Below are positions 29,647-38,856 of a stretch of DNA of 64,000 nucleotides, piece after piece. The position numbers and the translations under genes were made by a program. Origin of the DNA: Janthinobacterium rivuli (GTDB taxonomy: Bacteria > Pseudomonadota > Gammaproteobacteria > Burkholderiales > Burkholderiaceae_D); assembly GCF_029690045.1 (NCBI RefSeq), contig NZ_CP121464.1, forward strand, positions 6,138,001 to 6,202,000. Direction: 5' to 3'. Numbering within the stretch: the stretch's first letter is position 1; each line of letters starts with the position of its first letter. The notes under the pieces are model-generated. The model made no database searches, was not told the origin of the DNA, and saw nothing but the letters and a program-made list of their open reading frames with translations.

Positions 29647-30669
29647 CTATTTGCTCATGGCCTTGTTCCACTGCGTCATCCAGTTGCTGCGCTGCTTGAG
29701 GATGGTTTCCGGCTTGACGAATTTCAGCGAGCTGATTTGATCGGCGCCATAGGTATTGAATTGCGCGGCCGCCACGGACAGGCGCACGTCCTTGTTGACG
29801 GGCGAGTCGACCAGGTTGGTCGCCAGCTGCGTCTGCACTTCCTTGGACAGCCAGAAATCCATCAGCTGGTAGGCCAGGTCCGCATTCTTCGAGCCGGCCA
29901 CGATGCCCATCACATTCATGCCGGCCGCCTGGCCTTCGGCCGGGATGCTCCATTTCAGGGGCAGGCCCGTCTTGAGCATTTGCGACCACGTAAAGCGCGC
30001 CACGGGTGCGGCCCAGATTTCATCTTGCGCAAACAGGGCGGCCAGCTGCGCGCTGTTTTTCGAGAACGTGACGACGTTGCCCTTCATGCCGACGATCTTC
30101 GCAAAACCGGTGGCGTAGTCGTCCGTCTTGCCACCCCAGGCCGCATCGGCCATGCGCAGCATCAACGGGCCCTGCGTGGTGCTCACGTCAGGGAAGGCCA
30201 CGCGGCCCTTCAGTTCAGGGCGCCACAGGTCCTTCCAGGACGTCAGCGGGGCGATCTTGTCGCTGCGGTACACCAGGCCGACCGAGTACAAGGTGTAGCC
30301 GACGGCGAAATTGCCGCCGATGGGGTTTTTCGCCACGTCGTACAGGGCTTTGTAATTGCTCAGCTTGGCATAATCCATGGGCTGGATGACGCCTTTTTGC
30401 GCCGCTTCCAGCATGCCGGAATCGGACAGCAGCACCAGGTCGATCACCGGATTTTTGCTGTGCACCACCAGCTTGGCGATGCGGTCCGCATTATTCCCCG
30501 TTTCCACCTTGATATCGCAACCGCATTTGGCCTTGAACGGCTCGTACACATACTTCATGAACAAGGGCTGGGCAATCGGATAGGCCGAAATGACCAGCTC
30601 GCGTTTTTCCGCGTGGGCGGCGTTAGCCAGCAAGCCTAGGCTCAACGCCAACATGAGGTGCTTTTTCAA
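29647..30669 (-). CDS. ABC transporter periplasmic substrate-binding protein
   Basis: 340-aa secreted protein with signal peptide MKKHLMLALSLGLLANAAHA and a family-1/PotD-like fold (ELVISAYPIAQPLFMKYVYE, VVTFSKNSAQLAALFAQDE). The class includes iron, putrescine, phosphonate and thiamine binders; no iron-type Tyr pair is obvious. Neighbouring nucleoside hydrolase and deaminase suggest a nucleoside-like ligand, by context only. A hairpin separates it from the porin gene. Confidence 0.88.
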   Translation of the reverse strand: MKKHLMLALSLGLLANAAHAEKRELVISAYPIAQPLFMKYVYEPFKAKCGCDIKVETGNNADRIAKLVVHSKNPVIDLVLLSDSGMLEAAQKGVIQPMDYAKLSNYKALYDVAKNPIGGNFAVGYTLYSVGLVYRSDKIAPLTSWKDLWRPELKGRVAFPDVSTTQGPLMLRMADAAWGGKTDDYATGFAKIVGMKGNVVTFSKNSAQLAALFAQDEIWAAPVARFTWSQMLKTGLPLKWSIPAEGQAAGMNVMGIVAGSKNADLAYQLMDFWLSKEVQTQLATNLVDSPVNKDVRLSVAAAQFNTYGADQISSLKFVKPETILKQRSNWMTQWNKAMSK

Positions 30670-30689
30670 GATGCTTCCTTTCAGGGGAC

Positions 30690-30708
30690 GGCGCTGCGGG
30701 ACAGCGCC
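30690..30708 (-). terminator. Stem-loop between porin and binding-protein genes
   Basis: GGCGCTG / CAGCGCC with a 5-base loop, without a T-run. Placed between the first and second genes of the unit, it may stabilise the porin mRNA or partly terminate, giving more porin than ABC protein. Confidence 0.45.
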
Positions 30709-30726
30709 TGTAAAGATGTATCAGAC

Positions 30727-31842
30727 TCAGAAATAATGTCGCATGCCGACGATCAGAACGCTTTGCGTCTTGCCGCCCGAGGCGCCAAAGCCGAACACGC
30801 GCGCGAACGTCGCGTCGCCCGCCGCTTTCTGGTAGCTCCAGGTGATGGCGACGTCGGTGCGCTTGGACAGGAAGTAATCGGCCTGGAAGTTGACCTGATG
30901 CCATTTCGGCGTCTTGTTGATCACGTCATATTTACCGGTGGTAAAGAAATACGACGCGCCCAGATTCAGCGCTTCCGTCAGCTTGTGGTTCACGTTCAAG
31001 TCCACGTTTTGCAAGGTCAGATTGCTTTGATCGAGGTAGTGGTAGCGCACGTTGGTGTACAGCGCGCCAAACTTGGTCTTGCCCACATTATAAAAGCCTC
31101 CCGTGCCGGCGATGGCCTGGTCATTCACGCCGGCGCCGCTGACGGCGCTCTTGTTGAAGATCAACAAGGGGCTGCCATAGTCATTGCCGATGGCGCCATT
31201 CGGCGCGTCCGGGCTGTTCGGGTGATCCATCTTGGTATAGGCGACGGCCCAGCTGAAGGCATCGACCTTGTAGCCGGCGCCCATGCTGTAGACGCGGTTG
31301 CGGTTGGAATCCTGGGGATTTTCGCTGACACCATACAAGCCCGTGAACGACACGTTGCTGATGTTCGGGCTGACGTACTTGACGGCGTTTTGCACGCGCA
31401 AGTTGTTGTAGCCATTGTCGTTGTCGCCGATATGCACGCCGTTACTGGCGATGACCACCGGGCCCAGCAGATCCTTGACGGCTTCGTACTGGCGCCCCAG
31501 AGTCAGGGTGCCCTTGTCGTTGCTCGACAAACCCACATACGACTGGCGGCCGAACAGGCGACCGCTTTGCGAGGCCGCGCCCGTCATCACGTTAAAACCG
31601 TTTTCCAGCACGAAGATGGCCTTGGTGCCGTTGCCCAGGTCTTCCTGGCCGCGGAAACCGATGCGGGGATTCTGGTTCGTGCCGCTCAGCGCATGCGTGC
31701 GGCTGCCGTTACCCTCATCCGAGACATAGCCGATACCGGCCGACAGCAAGCCATACACTTGCACGCTGCTTTGCGCCTGCGCCGCACCCTGCGCCGCCAG
31801 CAAGCCACCCACTACCATCGTTCCCGTCATCCATTTGTTCAT
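30727..31842 (-). CDS. Gram-negative general porin (OmpC/trimeric type)
   Basis: 371-aa outer-membrane barrel. Signal peptide ends ...AAQGAAQAQSSVQVYGLLSAG, the typical betaproteobacterial porin start (SSVTLYG-like); QEDLGNGTKAIFVLENGF and RQSYVGLSS are porin loops/strands; the C-terminal VGMRHYF ends in the Phe needed for Bam recognition. ATG at 31840-31842 is chosen over the GTG three codons upstream because an AGGG ribosome site is correctly spaced. First gene of the nucleoside unit, so it is likely the outer-membrane route for the same solute. Confidence 0.93.
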   Translation of the reverse strand: MNKWMTGTMVVGGLLAAQGAAQAQSSVQVYGLLSAGIGYVSDEGNGSRTHALSGTNQNPRIGFRGQEDLGNGTKAIFVLENGFNVMTGAASQSGRLFGRQSYVGLSSNDKGTLTLGRQYEAVKDLLGPVVIASNGVHIGDNDNGYNNLRVQNAVKYVSPNISNVSFTGLYGVSENPQDSNRNRVYSMGAGYKVDAFSWAVAYTKMDHPNSPDAPNGAIGNDYGSPLLIFNKSAVSGAGVNDQAIAGTGGFYNVGKTKFGALYTNVRYHYLDQSNLTLQNVDLNVNHKLTEALNLGASYFFTTGKYDVINKTPKWHQVNFQADYFLSKRTDVAITWSYQKAAGDATFARVFGFGASGGKTQSVLIVGMRHYF

Positions 31843-31954
31843 CGCCGCCACCCTAAAAAGAATAAACCCTGAGTTTTTTTGGAATTATTGTATTGATGCG
31901 TCCCCTGCATGGCGTGCCACCGCGAGTACCGGCGCCGCCTGGCAAGCGCTTCTC

Positions 31955-31972
31955 TGAAGATTGTTGCCTTCA
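31955..31972. promoter_or_regulatory. Possible LysR operator between porin and regulator
   Basis: TGAAG-N8-CTTCA lies in the 226-base divergent spacer. Short dyads of this size are common sites for LysR proteins, but symmetry alone is weak evidence. The rest of the spacer is AT-rich towards the regulator. Confidence 0.3.
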
Positions 31973-32068
31973 AGACAAGTAAAGACCAGTCCAGAATATG
32001 GTAAATTGCGGGATAAGAAAATTTGTTTATTTTTATAAATCCATTACTTTTTCTAATAAGCAAAACCC

Positions 32069-32986
32069 ATGCATGAGTTGAGCAAGAAGATTTCCTTACG
32101 ACATTTGCAAGCGTTTGCCACCCTAGCCCGGGTAAACAGCTTCAGCAAGGCTGCACAGGAATTGTGCGTGACCCAGCCGGCCCTCAGCGCGTCGATCAAG
32201 CTGCTGGAAAATCAACTGGGAAAAAAGTTGTTTAACCGCACAACCCACCAGCTGGAACTGACGCGCGAAGGCAAGCTGGCGCTCGATTACGCCACGCATT
32301 TATTGAATACGGCGAGCAACACGTTTGCCGATATCCAGCGCGCCATCGGCAGCGGCCGGCACCGCATCCGCATCGGCGCGATACCGTCCGCCATGGCGAT
32401 GACGGCCGTGGTGGTGGCGCGCTACTGCGAGCAGCATGGCGACGAAGTGGAAATCGTCCTGTCGGACATGCCCAACGACGGCTTGCTGCACGCGCTGCAT
32501 TCGGGCCAACTGGACTTTTGCGTGGGCATCGAGGTGCCCGGCTCCGTGTCGCTGGAAAGCGTGGGCCTGTTTGAAGACGAGCTGGTGCTGGTGACGGCGG
32601 GACGCCATGCGCTGGCGCCACTGAAGGAAGTGCGCTGGGAGCAACTGGCGGGCCAGGAAATCGTCGTGTTCACCAAGGGCAGCATCTGGGAATTCGCCTC
32701 GAGCGCGCTGCGCCAGCATGGCTTGAGCCCGTCGAGCCTGTACCAGATGATACACAGCGAATCGCTGTATGGCGTGGTGCGCGCCGGCATCGCCGTGGGC
32801 ATCATGCCCAGCCTGTACACGACCTTCCTCAACGACGAGGACCTGCACGTGGCACCGCTGCGCCAACCCACGTGCAAGCGCAAGATCGCCTTGATGCGGC
32901 GCAATGAAATCAGCCGCAACCACCACGTGGACGACTGTTTTTCAGCGCTGCGGCAGGATTTGCAGCAGGTCGACCAGTGGTTTTAA
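32069..32986 (+). CDS. LysR-family transcriptional regulator
   Basis: 305 aa: HTH in FATLARVNSFSKAAQELCVTQ and PALSASIKLLENQLGKKLFN, then an effector domain (RIRIGAIPSAMAMTAVVVARY). It is divergent from the porin-ABC-nucleoside hydrolase-deaminase genes and is the obvious candidate to control them in response to a nucleoside or breakdown product. The gene ends near the third GGGTCTGACCCC-type palindrome. Confidence 0.9.
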   Translation: MHELSKKISLRHLQAFATLARVNSFSKAAQELCVTQPALSASIKLLENQLGKKLFNRTTHQLELTREGKLALDYATHLLNTASNTFADIQRAIGSGRHRIRIGAIPSAMAMTAVVVARYCEQHGDEVEIVLSDMPNDGLLHALHSGQLDFCVGIEVPGSVSLESVGLFEDELVLVTAGRHALAPLKEVRWEQLAGQEIVVFTKGSIWEFASSALRQHGLSPSSLYQMIHSESLYGVVRAGIAVGIMPSLYTTFLNDEDLHVAPLRQPTCKRKIALMRRNEISRNHHVDDCFSALRQDLQQVDQWF

Positions 32987-33003
32987 GTTAAGCCAGCACT
33001 GCC

Positions 33004-33067
33004 GGGGCCAGACCCCCGCTCACGTCGGCGCCTGCTCAGACGCCGGTGGTGGAGAGGGTCTGACCCC
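33004..33067. repeat. Intergenic palindrome, degenerate copy 3 (GGGGTCAGACCC family)
   Basis: GGGGCCAGACCC and GGGTCTGACCCC are near-perfect inverted arms, here 40 bases apart, with a second stem GGCG...CGCC inside. It fills the gap between the convergent LysR and rsmA genes, the same kind of site as copy 2. Confidence 0.75.
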
Positions 33068-33078
33068 AGCCCTTGCGA

Positions 33079-33858
33079 TTACTGCGGTGCTTTGAGCAGA
33101 TTCGCCAAAGCAACATACTGCTCCAGCCCCACGGTTTCCGGACGCAGGGTCGGGTCGATGCCGGCCGCCTTGATCTGCTCTTCCGTAAACATGCCGGCCA
33201 GGCAGTTGCGGATCACCTTGCGGCGCTGCGAGAAGGCCTTCATCACCACCGCTTCCAGCGTCGCCTGGTCGCACGCCAGGCGCTCGGCCACGGGGATCAT
33301 GCGCACGATAGCCGATTCCACTTTCGGCGGCGGGTCAAACGCTGTCGGCGGCACGATGAACAGCAGCGACATTTTGTAGCGCCATTGCAGCATCACGGAC
33401 AGGCGGCCATAGGCCTTGCTGCCCGGTTCGGCCACCATGCGTTCGACGACTTCCTTTTGCAGCATGAAATGCTGGTCCTGCACCAGCGGCGCGAAGTCCG
33501 CCAGGTGGAACAGCAATGGGCTGGAGATGTTGTATGGCAAGTTGCCCACGATGCGCAGCTTCTGGCCGGCCGGCACGGGGATTTGCGCGAAATCAAACTT
33601 CAGCGCGTCGCCCGAATGGATCGTCAGCTTGGCCGGATTGAAGGTTTTTTCCAGGCGCACGATCAGGTCGCGGTCCAGCTCGACCACATGCATCTGTTTC
33701 AAATGGCGCAGCAGCTGCTCCGTCATGGCGCCCAGGCCGGGGCCGATCTCGACCATGGCATCATCCGCCTGCGGCCCGATGGCGGCCGTGATGTCGTCGA
33801 GGACGAAGCGGTCATGCAGGAAGTTCTGGCCAAAGCGTTTGCGGGCAACGTGTTTCAT
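33079..33858 (-). CDS. rsmA: 16S rRNA (adenine1518-N6/adenine1519-N6)-dimethyltransferase
   Basis: 259 aa. KsgA/RsmA dimethylates two adjacent adenines in the 3' hairpin of 16S rRNA. Present are [11 protein letters not shown] at the N-terminus, the SAM motif [22 protein letters not shown] and the catalytic [11 protein letters not shown]. It is the last of lptD-surA-pdxA-rsmA, the order known from E. coli, separated from pdxA by 96 bases with a palindrome. Confidence 0.97.
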   Translation of the reverse strand: MKHVARKRFGQNFLHDRFVLDDITAAIGPQADDAMVEIGPGLGAMTEQLLRHLKQMHVVELDRDLIVRLEKTFNPAKLTIHSGDALKFDFAQIPVPAGQKLRIVGNLPYNISSPLLFHLADFAPLVQDQHFMLQKEVVERMVAEPGSKAYGRLSVMLQWRYKMSLLFIVPPTAFDPPPKVESAIVRMIPVAERLACDQATLEAVVMKAFSQRRKVIRNCLAGMFTEEQIKAAGIDPTLRPETVGLEQYVALANLLKAPQ

Positions 33859-33919
33859 AATTTTTTTCTATCAATGCGGTAAAGCCGGCACAGGCCGGCG
33901 GGATCGTTGAGCAGGCAGC

Positions 33920-33948
33920 GTCGGGTTACGCCTTGCGGCTAACCCGAC
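33920..33948. repeat. GTCGGGTTA-type intergenic palindrome
   Basis: GTCGGGTTA / TAACCCGAC with additional pairing inside (GCC/GGC), followed by CTACG. A related palindrome, TCGGATTA / TAATCCGA, is at 61293-61328. Both sit just beyond the 3' end of a gene. Confidence 0.65.
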
Positions 33949-33954
33949 CTACGC

Positions 33955-35004
33955 TCAGGTCGGGGTGCTGGCGCGCAGCATGTCGAGCGCCGTTTGCAGG
34001 GCCTGCTCCATGCTGTGGCAATCGGCCAGCCCCAGCCCTTGCGCGGCCAGGTCCAGCGCCGTGCCGTGGTCGACCGAGGTGCGTATCAGCGGCAAGCCCA
34101 GGGTGATATTGATGCCGCGCCCGAAGGTCGCGTATTTCAGCACGGGCAAACCCTGGTCGTGGTACATGGCCAGCACGCAATCGGCGTCGGCCAGATATTT
34201 TTGCTGGAACAGGGTGTCGGCCGGATACGGTCCGCGCGCATCGATGCCGCGCGCTTGCGCCGCGGCAATCGCCGGGGCGATGACGTCGATTTCCTCTCGT
34301 CCCAGATACCCGCCCTCGCCCGCGTGCGGGTTCAGGCCGGTAACGAGGATGCGCGGCGCGGCGATGCCGAATTTCTGTTGCAAGTCCGTCTGGAGAATAT
34401 CGAGGGTGACGGCCAGGCTGTCCATCGTGATGGCGGCGGACACATCCTTCAATGGCAGGTGCGTGGTGGCCAGCGCCACGCGCAGGGTCGGTTCGCCATG
34501 TCCCGGTTCGCCAGCCAGCATCATCACCACTTGCGGTGTATTGGTTTTTTCTGCCAGGTATTCCGTGTGGCCGGAAAAGGCCACGCCGGCGTCGTTGATC
34601 GTGCTTTTTTGCAAGGGAGCCGTGACCATGGCACCGAACCAGCCGGCTGCTATGCCTTCCACGGCCGCGTCCAGGGTAGCGAGCACGGAACGCCCGTTTT
34701 CCTTGTCCAGCACGCCGGGAATGACATTGTTGACGGTGGGAATATCGATCACGGCCAGGCGGCCCGGTCCGAACTGAGGCAAGCCGCTGTTGCGCACGGC
34801 TTGCAGCGACAGCGCCGCCAGTCGGATCTCCGGATCGATCAGGCTGGCCGTCAGCGCCAGGAAGGCGGCGTCGCCCAGCAGGATGCAGTTGACCTCATTG
34901 CGCATGGCCCAGGCCGCGCGTATGGAAATTTCCGGGCCAACACCGGCCGGTTCGCCACAAGTGATGGCGATGGCCGGGCGGCGTGCAGGGGGCAAGTTAC
35001 TCAT
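33955..35004 (-). CDS. pdxA: 4-hydroxythreonine-4-phosphate dehydrogenase
   Basis: 349-aa metal-dependent enzyme of pyridoxal 5'-phosphate synthesis. The N-terminal [20 protein letters not shown] and the [28 protein letters not shown] and [19 protein letters not shown] motifs, with metal-binding His residues, are typical. The ATG at 35004 ([14 protein letters not shown]) is used; the longer frame overlaps surA. The gap to surA is 19 bases. Confidence 0.96.
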   Translation of the reverse strand: MSNLPPARRPAIAITCGEPAGVGPEISIRAAWAMRNEVNCILLGDAAFLALTASLIDPEIRLAALSLQAVRNSGLPQFGPGRLAVIDIPTVNNVIPGVLDKENGRSVLATLDAAVEGIAAGWFGAMVTAPLQKSTINDAGVAFSGHTEYLAEKTNTPQVVMMLAGEPGHGEPTLRVALATTHLPLKDVSAAITMDSLAVTLDILQTDLQQKFGIAAPRILVTGLNPHAGEGGYLGREEIDVIAPAIAAAQARGIDARGPYPADTLFQQKYLADADCVLAMYHDQGLPVLKYATFGRGINITLGLPLIRTSVDHGTALDLAAQGLGLADCHSMEQALQTALDMLRASTPT

Positions 35005-35023
35005 GCGCAATGAATCAGCGGCA

Positions 35024-36451
35024 TTACTGGTCGTCCGCGCGGAATTCGACGTAGGCACGGTCGCGCACTTCGCGCGCCCAGTTTTCCGTCGCTTCTTCCA
35101 GCTTGCGTTCGCGCAAGGCATTGCGTGCGGCGGCGCGCTGTTTCTCTTTCGAGACGTCGTCGCTCTTGCGTTCCAGCACTTCGATCAGGTGGAAGCCGAA
35201 GCTCGATTCGATCGGTTCGCTCACCTCGCCCGGTTTCAGCGCATTCATCGCCGTTTCGAATTCCGGCACGGTGTCGCCTGGATACAGCCAGCCCAGGTCG
35301 CCGCCCTTGGCCGCCGAACCGTCATTCGAGAACAAACGGGCCAGGTCTTCGAACTTGGCGGCCTTGTTGTCGAGGCGCTCTTTCAATTCCAGCAATTTAC
35401 GCTTGGCTTCGGCAGCCGACAGGGTCGGCGTTACTTTCAGCAGGATATGGCGGGCATGCGTCTGCTGCACGGCAGCGACGGCTTGCGCTTCGGCCGCGCT
35501 GCGTCGGTCCACCAGCTTGAGGATATGGAAGCCGGTGTTGCTCTTGATGATAGGCGTGATCTGGCCCGGTTTCAGTTTCAGCAGTTGTTCCGTGAACAGG
35601 GGCGGCACGCGGTCGCTATGGCGCCAGCCGATATCGCCGCCGCTCAGCGCATCGCTGGCGTCGGAATAGGTGGCGGCCATCTTGGCGAAATCGGCGCCCG
35701 TGCGCAGCTGGCGGCTGACTTCTTCGGCACGCGCGCGGCGCGCGGCGATCTGTTCGGGGCTGGAGTTTTCCGGAATGCGCACGAGAATCTGCGCCAGATT
35801 CAGCTCCACCTGTTCGCTGGCGGCCGCTTTTTCCGCTTCCAGGAAGTTATCCACTTCGGAATCGGAAATCTGGATCTTGGCGTCGACTTCATGTTCGCGC
35901 AGGCGCTGCATGATGATTTCATCGCGGATTTCTTCGCGGAAGGTCGCAAACGGCGTGCCTTCTTTTTCCATCTGGTTGCGCAATTCCTGCACCGTCATTT
36001 TTTGCTGCTCAGCAATACGGCCGATCGCGCGGTCCAGGGTCTGGTCATCCACGCGCACGCCCATTTCCTTGGCCAGCTGCATTTGTGCGCGCTCAACAAT
36101 CATGCGCTCCAGCAATTGACGACGCAGGTCGGCAGGATCGGGCAAGGGCACGTTCTGCGCCTTCATGCGCTGTTCCACGCTCTTGATGCGGGCAACTACT
36201 TCATTGCGCGTAATCACTTCATCATTGACGACGACGGCGATGGAGTCGATGGTCTGGCCACTGCTCGAGGCCGGTGGCGTGAACCCCTTGGCCGGCGCTG
36301 GGGCGGCGGCAGCGGGCGTGGCGACAGGCGCTGACGCAGCCTGTTGCGCCCAGACACTACTGGTCGCGGCGCCGGAAATGGCGCACAACAAAACCGTTGC
36401 AATTTTGAGTTGGTGCATACTGGCATTACGCATAATGTGTAGAGCGCTCAT
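35024..36451 (-). CDS. surA: Periplasmic chaperone/peptidyl-prolyl isomerase SurA
   Basis: 475 aa. SurA escorts unfolded outer-membrane proteins across the periplasm. After a signal peptide ([20 protein letters not shown]) comes a Pro/Ala linker, the N-terminal chaperone domain ([18 protein letters not shown]), and two parvulin domains marked by [16 protein letters not shown] and [17 protein letters not shown]. Three in-frame ATGs (36451, 36433, 36418) all lack a clear ribosome site; 36418 gives the neatest signal peptide. Its clients include LptD, encoded just upstream. Confidence 0.95.
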   Translation of the reverse strand: MSALHIMRNASMHQLKIATVLLCAISGAATSSVWAQQAASAPVATPAAAAPAPAKGFTPPASSSGQTIDSIAVVVNDEVITRNEVVARIKSVEQRMKAQNVPLPDPADLRRQLLERMIVERAQMQLAKEMGVRVDDQTLDRAIGRIAEQQKMTVQELRNQMEKEGTPFATFREEIRDEIIMQRLREHEVDAKIQISDSEVDNFLEAEKAAASEQVELNLAQILVRIPENSSPEQIAARRARAEEVSRQLRTGADFAKMAATYSDASDALSGGDIGWRHSDRVPPLFTEQLLKLKPGQITPIIKSNTGFHILKLVDRRSAAEAQAVAAVQQTHARHILLKVTPTLSAAEAKRKLLELKERLDNKAAKFEDLARLFSNDGSAAKGGDLGWLYPGDTVPEFETAMNALKPGEVSEPIESSFGFHLIEVLERKSDDVSKEKQRAAARNALRERKLEEATENWAREVRDRAYVEFRADDQ

Positions 36452-36521
36452 GAGTTCAGGTGAATAAAAAAACCGGTTTGTGCCAGCGCCGGGGACACCG
36501 GCGGCGGCAACGGTGCCTATC

Positions 36522-38774
36522 TTAACGGAGTGGCTGGCTCAGTGTCTGGTAACCAGGGATGGTTTTTGTAAAAGTTTCCAGGCCATTCGCGCCCAGACCC
36601 AGGCCATTCGACAAGCCCGTCAATTCCAGCTGGAAGAAGATCGGCGTCGAGACAGTCTTGGCCGTCGTCACGAAACGCTGCGCGCCCATGCGGAACACCC
36701 AGCAGTCGCCCTTGTATTCCAGACCGACCAGGCTTTCCAACATGCTGCGATCCTTGATGGAGTAACTGATGCGTCCCACGCCATACAGGCGATCCGTCAA
36801 CGGCCATTGCGTCGATATTTCCGCATTGCGCAAACTGTCACGCTGGAAACGATTGCTGAAATTCAATACTTTCTTGGCACCAGGCTGATATTGCAAGCTG
36901 TAGTTGTAGCTCATCAGGCGGCGATCGCTGGGATTGTACTGCACCAGGCTGTCGGCGGTCCAAGTCTCAGACACGCGGCCCGTTGCCGCCAGCAGGATAT
37001 CCGAACGCGACTGGTTGACGGGCGTGGTCGAATTGAGCTGCACACGCTGGTCGGCAAAATAGAAACGCTGGCCGAAGGTCAGGCGCATGCGCTCGGTGCC
37101 GTCCGACTGCAGGAAGCGCGAGACGACGGCGGCCGTGACCTGGTTGGCGTCGCCGATGCGGTCGCTACCGACAAAACGGTTTTCCGTGAAGATCTGCGTC
37201 AGGTTGAAAGTGCCGTCGGCCGTATCGAAATTCGGAAACTGCGACTGGTCCCGGTACGGCGTGTAGACGTAGAACAGGCGCGGCTCCAGGGTTTGCGTGC
37301 CGCCCTTGGCGCCAAACAGATTCGTGTCGCGTTCAAACACCAGGCCGCTGTCGACCGAGAAGGTCGGCACGGCGCGCGTAAACGACGTGTCCGGAAACAG
37401 CGCCTTGGTCCTGGCGTCATTGTCGAGCTGATACGCGCTGGCATTGAGCATCAGCTTGGGCGTGATGAAGTAGCCAGGGCGCATGATGGGGAAACTCACC
37501 TGCGGCACGGCCACGAGGCGCGAGCCTTGCACCAGGGTCGGGTGGGCGAAGCGCGTCGCTTCCGCGTCGAAGGTCCAGTCGAAGCCGCCCCAGACGTCAT
37601 ATTTGCCAGCGTGGAAGTTCACCGCCGGCAAGCGGTCATACGGACGCGGCACTGTCACGTTGGGATCAGGATCCTGCAGCACCTGGTAATTCTGCACGCG
37701 CGCCGTCAGGTTCCAGTCCTCGGTGCGGTAATCGGTGCGCAATTCGCGCAGCAACTGGCGCTCGGTGGCGGTGGCGACGGTTTTCGAAAAATCGTTCGGG
37801 TAATTATTGTCGGACGCCTCGCGCAGATCCCAGCTGTAACTCCAGCCCTTGGCCAGCGCCTGCTCATGCCTGGACTTGATCATGTAGCGGTTGGTCTTGG
37901 TTTGCTTGTCGTTAGGCAAGAACTCAAACGACGTTTCACCTTGGTACAGGCCGGCATCCGTCTCGCCCATGTAGCGGCCCGTCGCGCCGAGCTGGATGCC
38001 GCGCCGCTGGATGTAGCGCGGGAACAGGGTCAGGTCGCGGTTCGGCGCGATGTTCACGTAATACGGCATCAGCAGCTCGAAACCGTTCTTCGAGGCAAAG
38101 CCCGGCGTGGGCGCCAGCCAGCCCGAGCGGCGCGCACCGGACAGCGAAAATGAAATGCCCGGCGTGCCCAGGATCGGCACATCCTTGAAATAGATGATGG
38201 TCTTGCTGCCGGTGCCCACGTCGCGGCCCGTATCGAGGTTCAAGGTGCTCGATTTCAGGTACCAGTCCGGATTCGGCCCTTCGCAGGTACTGTAGGTGCC
38301 GTCGATGACAGTGGCTTCGTCGGGGTTGATGAAGTCGACGCGCTCGGCCTTGCCCTGGCCGCCGCCCACTTCGAAGCGGTACGTCGGATTGAGCAGGAAA
38401 CCCTTGCCGGTCTCCATGTTCAGCTTCAGGACGTCGCCCGTGTAGTAATCGCCGAAACGCCACATCTTGATATGGCCCTCGGCATCAAACTGATCTTCAA
38501 CTTGTTTGTAACAAGCTGTATCGGCCGTCATTTTTGTGGTTTTTCCGCGCTCAATCACGACATTTTTGTCGAGATTGATCTCCCTTTCGGGGCGTCCGTT
38601 CATGCTGTTCGCCGTCATGACGGTGGGCGCGTCGGGATCTTCCACGTGAACCGGGCGCGGCGCTTTCTGGGCGTGGACAGGCACCGTCGTGGCGGCGACG
38701 AGCGCGCTGATGGCGAAAGCCCAGCGCTGCGAAGGGGGGAGGCCGAAAACCAGCTCATGAATTGGAAGGGGCAA
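36522..38774 (-). CDS. lptD: LPS-assembly protein LptD
   Basis: 750-aa outer-membrane barrel that inserts LPS with LptE. It has a signal sequence (WAFAISALVAATTVPVHAQ), an LptA-like periplasmic domain (MTADTACYKQVEDQFDAEGH) and a large barrel (GISFSLSGARRSGWLAPTPGF). Three Cys are visible (in TACYK, STCEGP, GDCWVF), whereas E. coli uses four in two disulfides. The likely start is TTG at 38772-38774; no ATG fits the frame, and the exact start is uncertain. Divergent from amgK. Confidence 0.93.
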   Translation of the reverse strand: MPLPIHELVFGLPPSQRWAFAISALVAATTVPVHAQKAPRPVHVEDPDAPTVMTANSMNGRPEREINLDKNVVIERGKTTKMTADTACYKQVEDQFDAEGHIKMWRFGDYYTGDVLKLNMETGKGFLLNPTYRFEVGGGQGKAERVDFINPDEATVIDGTYSTCEGPNPDWYLKSSTLNLDTGRDVGTGSKTIIYFKDVPILGTPGISFSLSGARRSGWLAPTPGFASKNGFELLMPYYVNIAPNRDLTLFPRYIQRRGIQLGATGRYMGETDAGLYQGETSFEFLPNDKQTKTNRYMIKSRHEQALAKGWSYSWDLREASDNNYPNDFSKTVATATERQLLRELRTDYRTEDWNLTARVQNYQVLQDPDPNVTVPRPYDRLPAVNFHAGKYDVWGGFDWTFDAEATRFAHPTLVQGSRLVAVPQVSFPIMRPGYFITPKLMLNASAYQLDNDARTKALFPDTSFTRAVPTFSVDSGLVFERDTNLFGAKGGTQTLEPRLFYVYTPYRDQSQFPNFDTADGTFNLTQIFTENRFVGSDRIGDANQVTAAVVSRFLQSDGTERMRLTFGQRFYFADQRVQLNSTTPVNQSRSDILLAATGRVSETWTADSLVQYNPSDRRLMSYNYSLQYQPGAKKVLNFSNRFQRDSLRNAEISTQWPLTDRLYGVGRISYSIKDRSMLESLVGLEYKGDCWVFRMGAQRFVTTAKTVSTPIFFQLELTGLSNGLGLGANGLETFTKTIPGYQTLSQPLR

Positions 38775-38810
38775 GCACCATGACAGGCGATTTTTTGATT
38801 TGAATCCCTT

Positions 38811-38816
38811 ATTATA
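38811..38816 (-). promoter_or_regulatory. Candidate -10 box for the lptD operon
   Basis: Reads TATAAT on the minus strand, about 37 bases upstream of the TTG start. A TTGATG hexamer lies only 13 bases further up, too close for an ordinary -35, so the promoter is incomplete as seen. Confidence 0.35.
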
Positions 38817-38856
38817 TGGGAATACGCACCATCAACCCGATTCCACAGGCCGCTTA

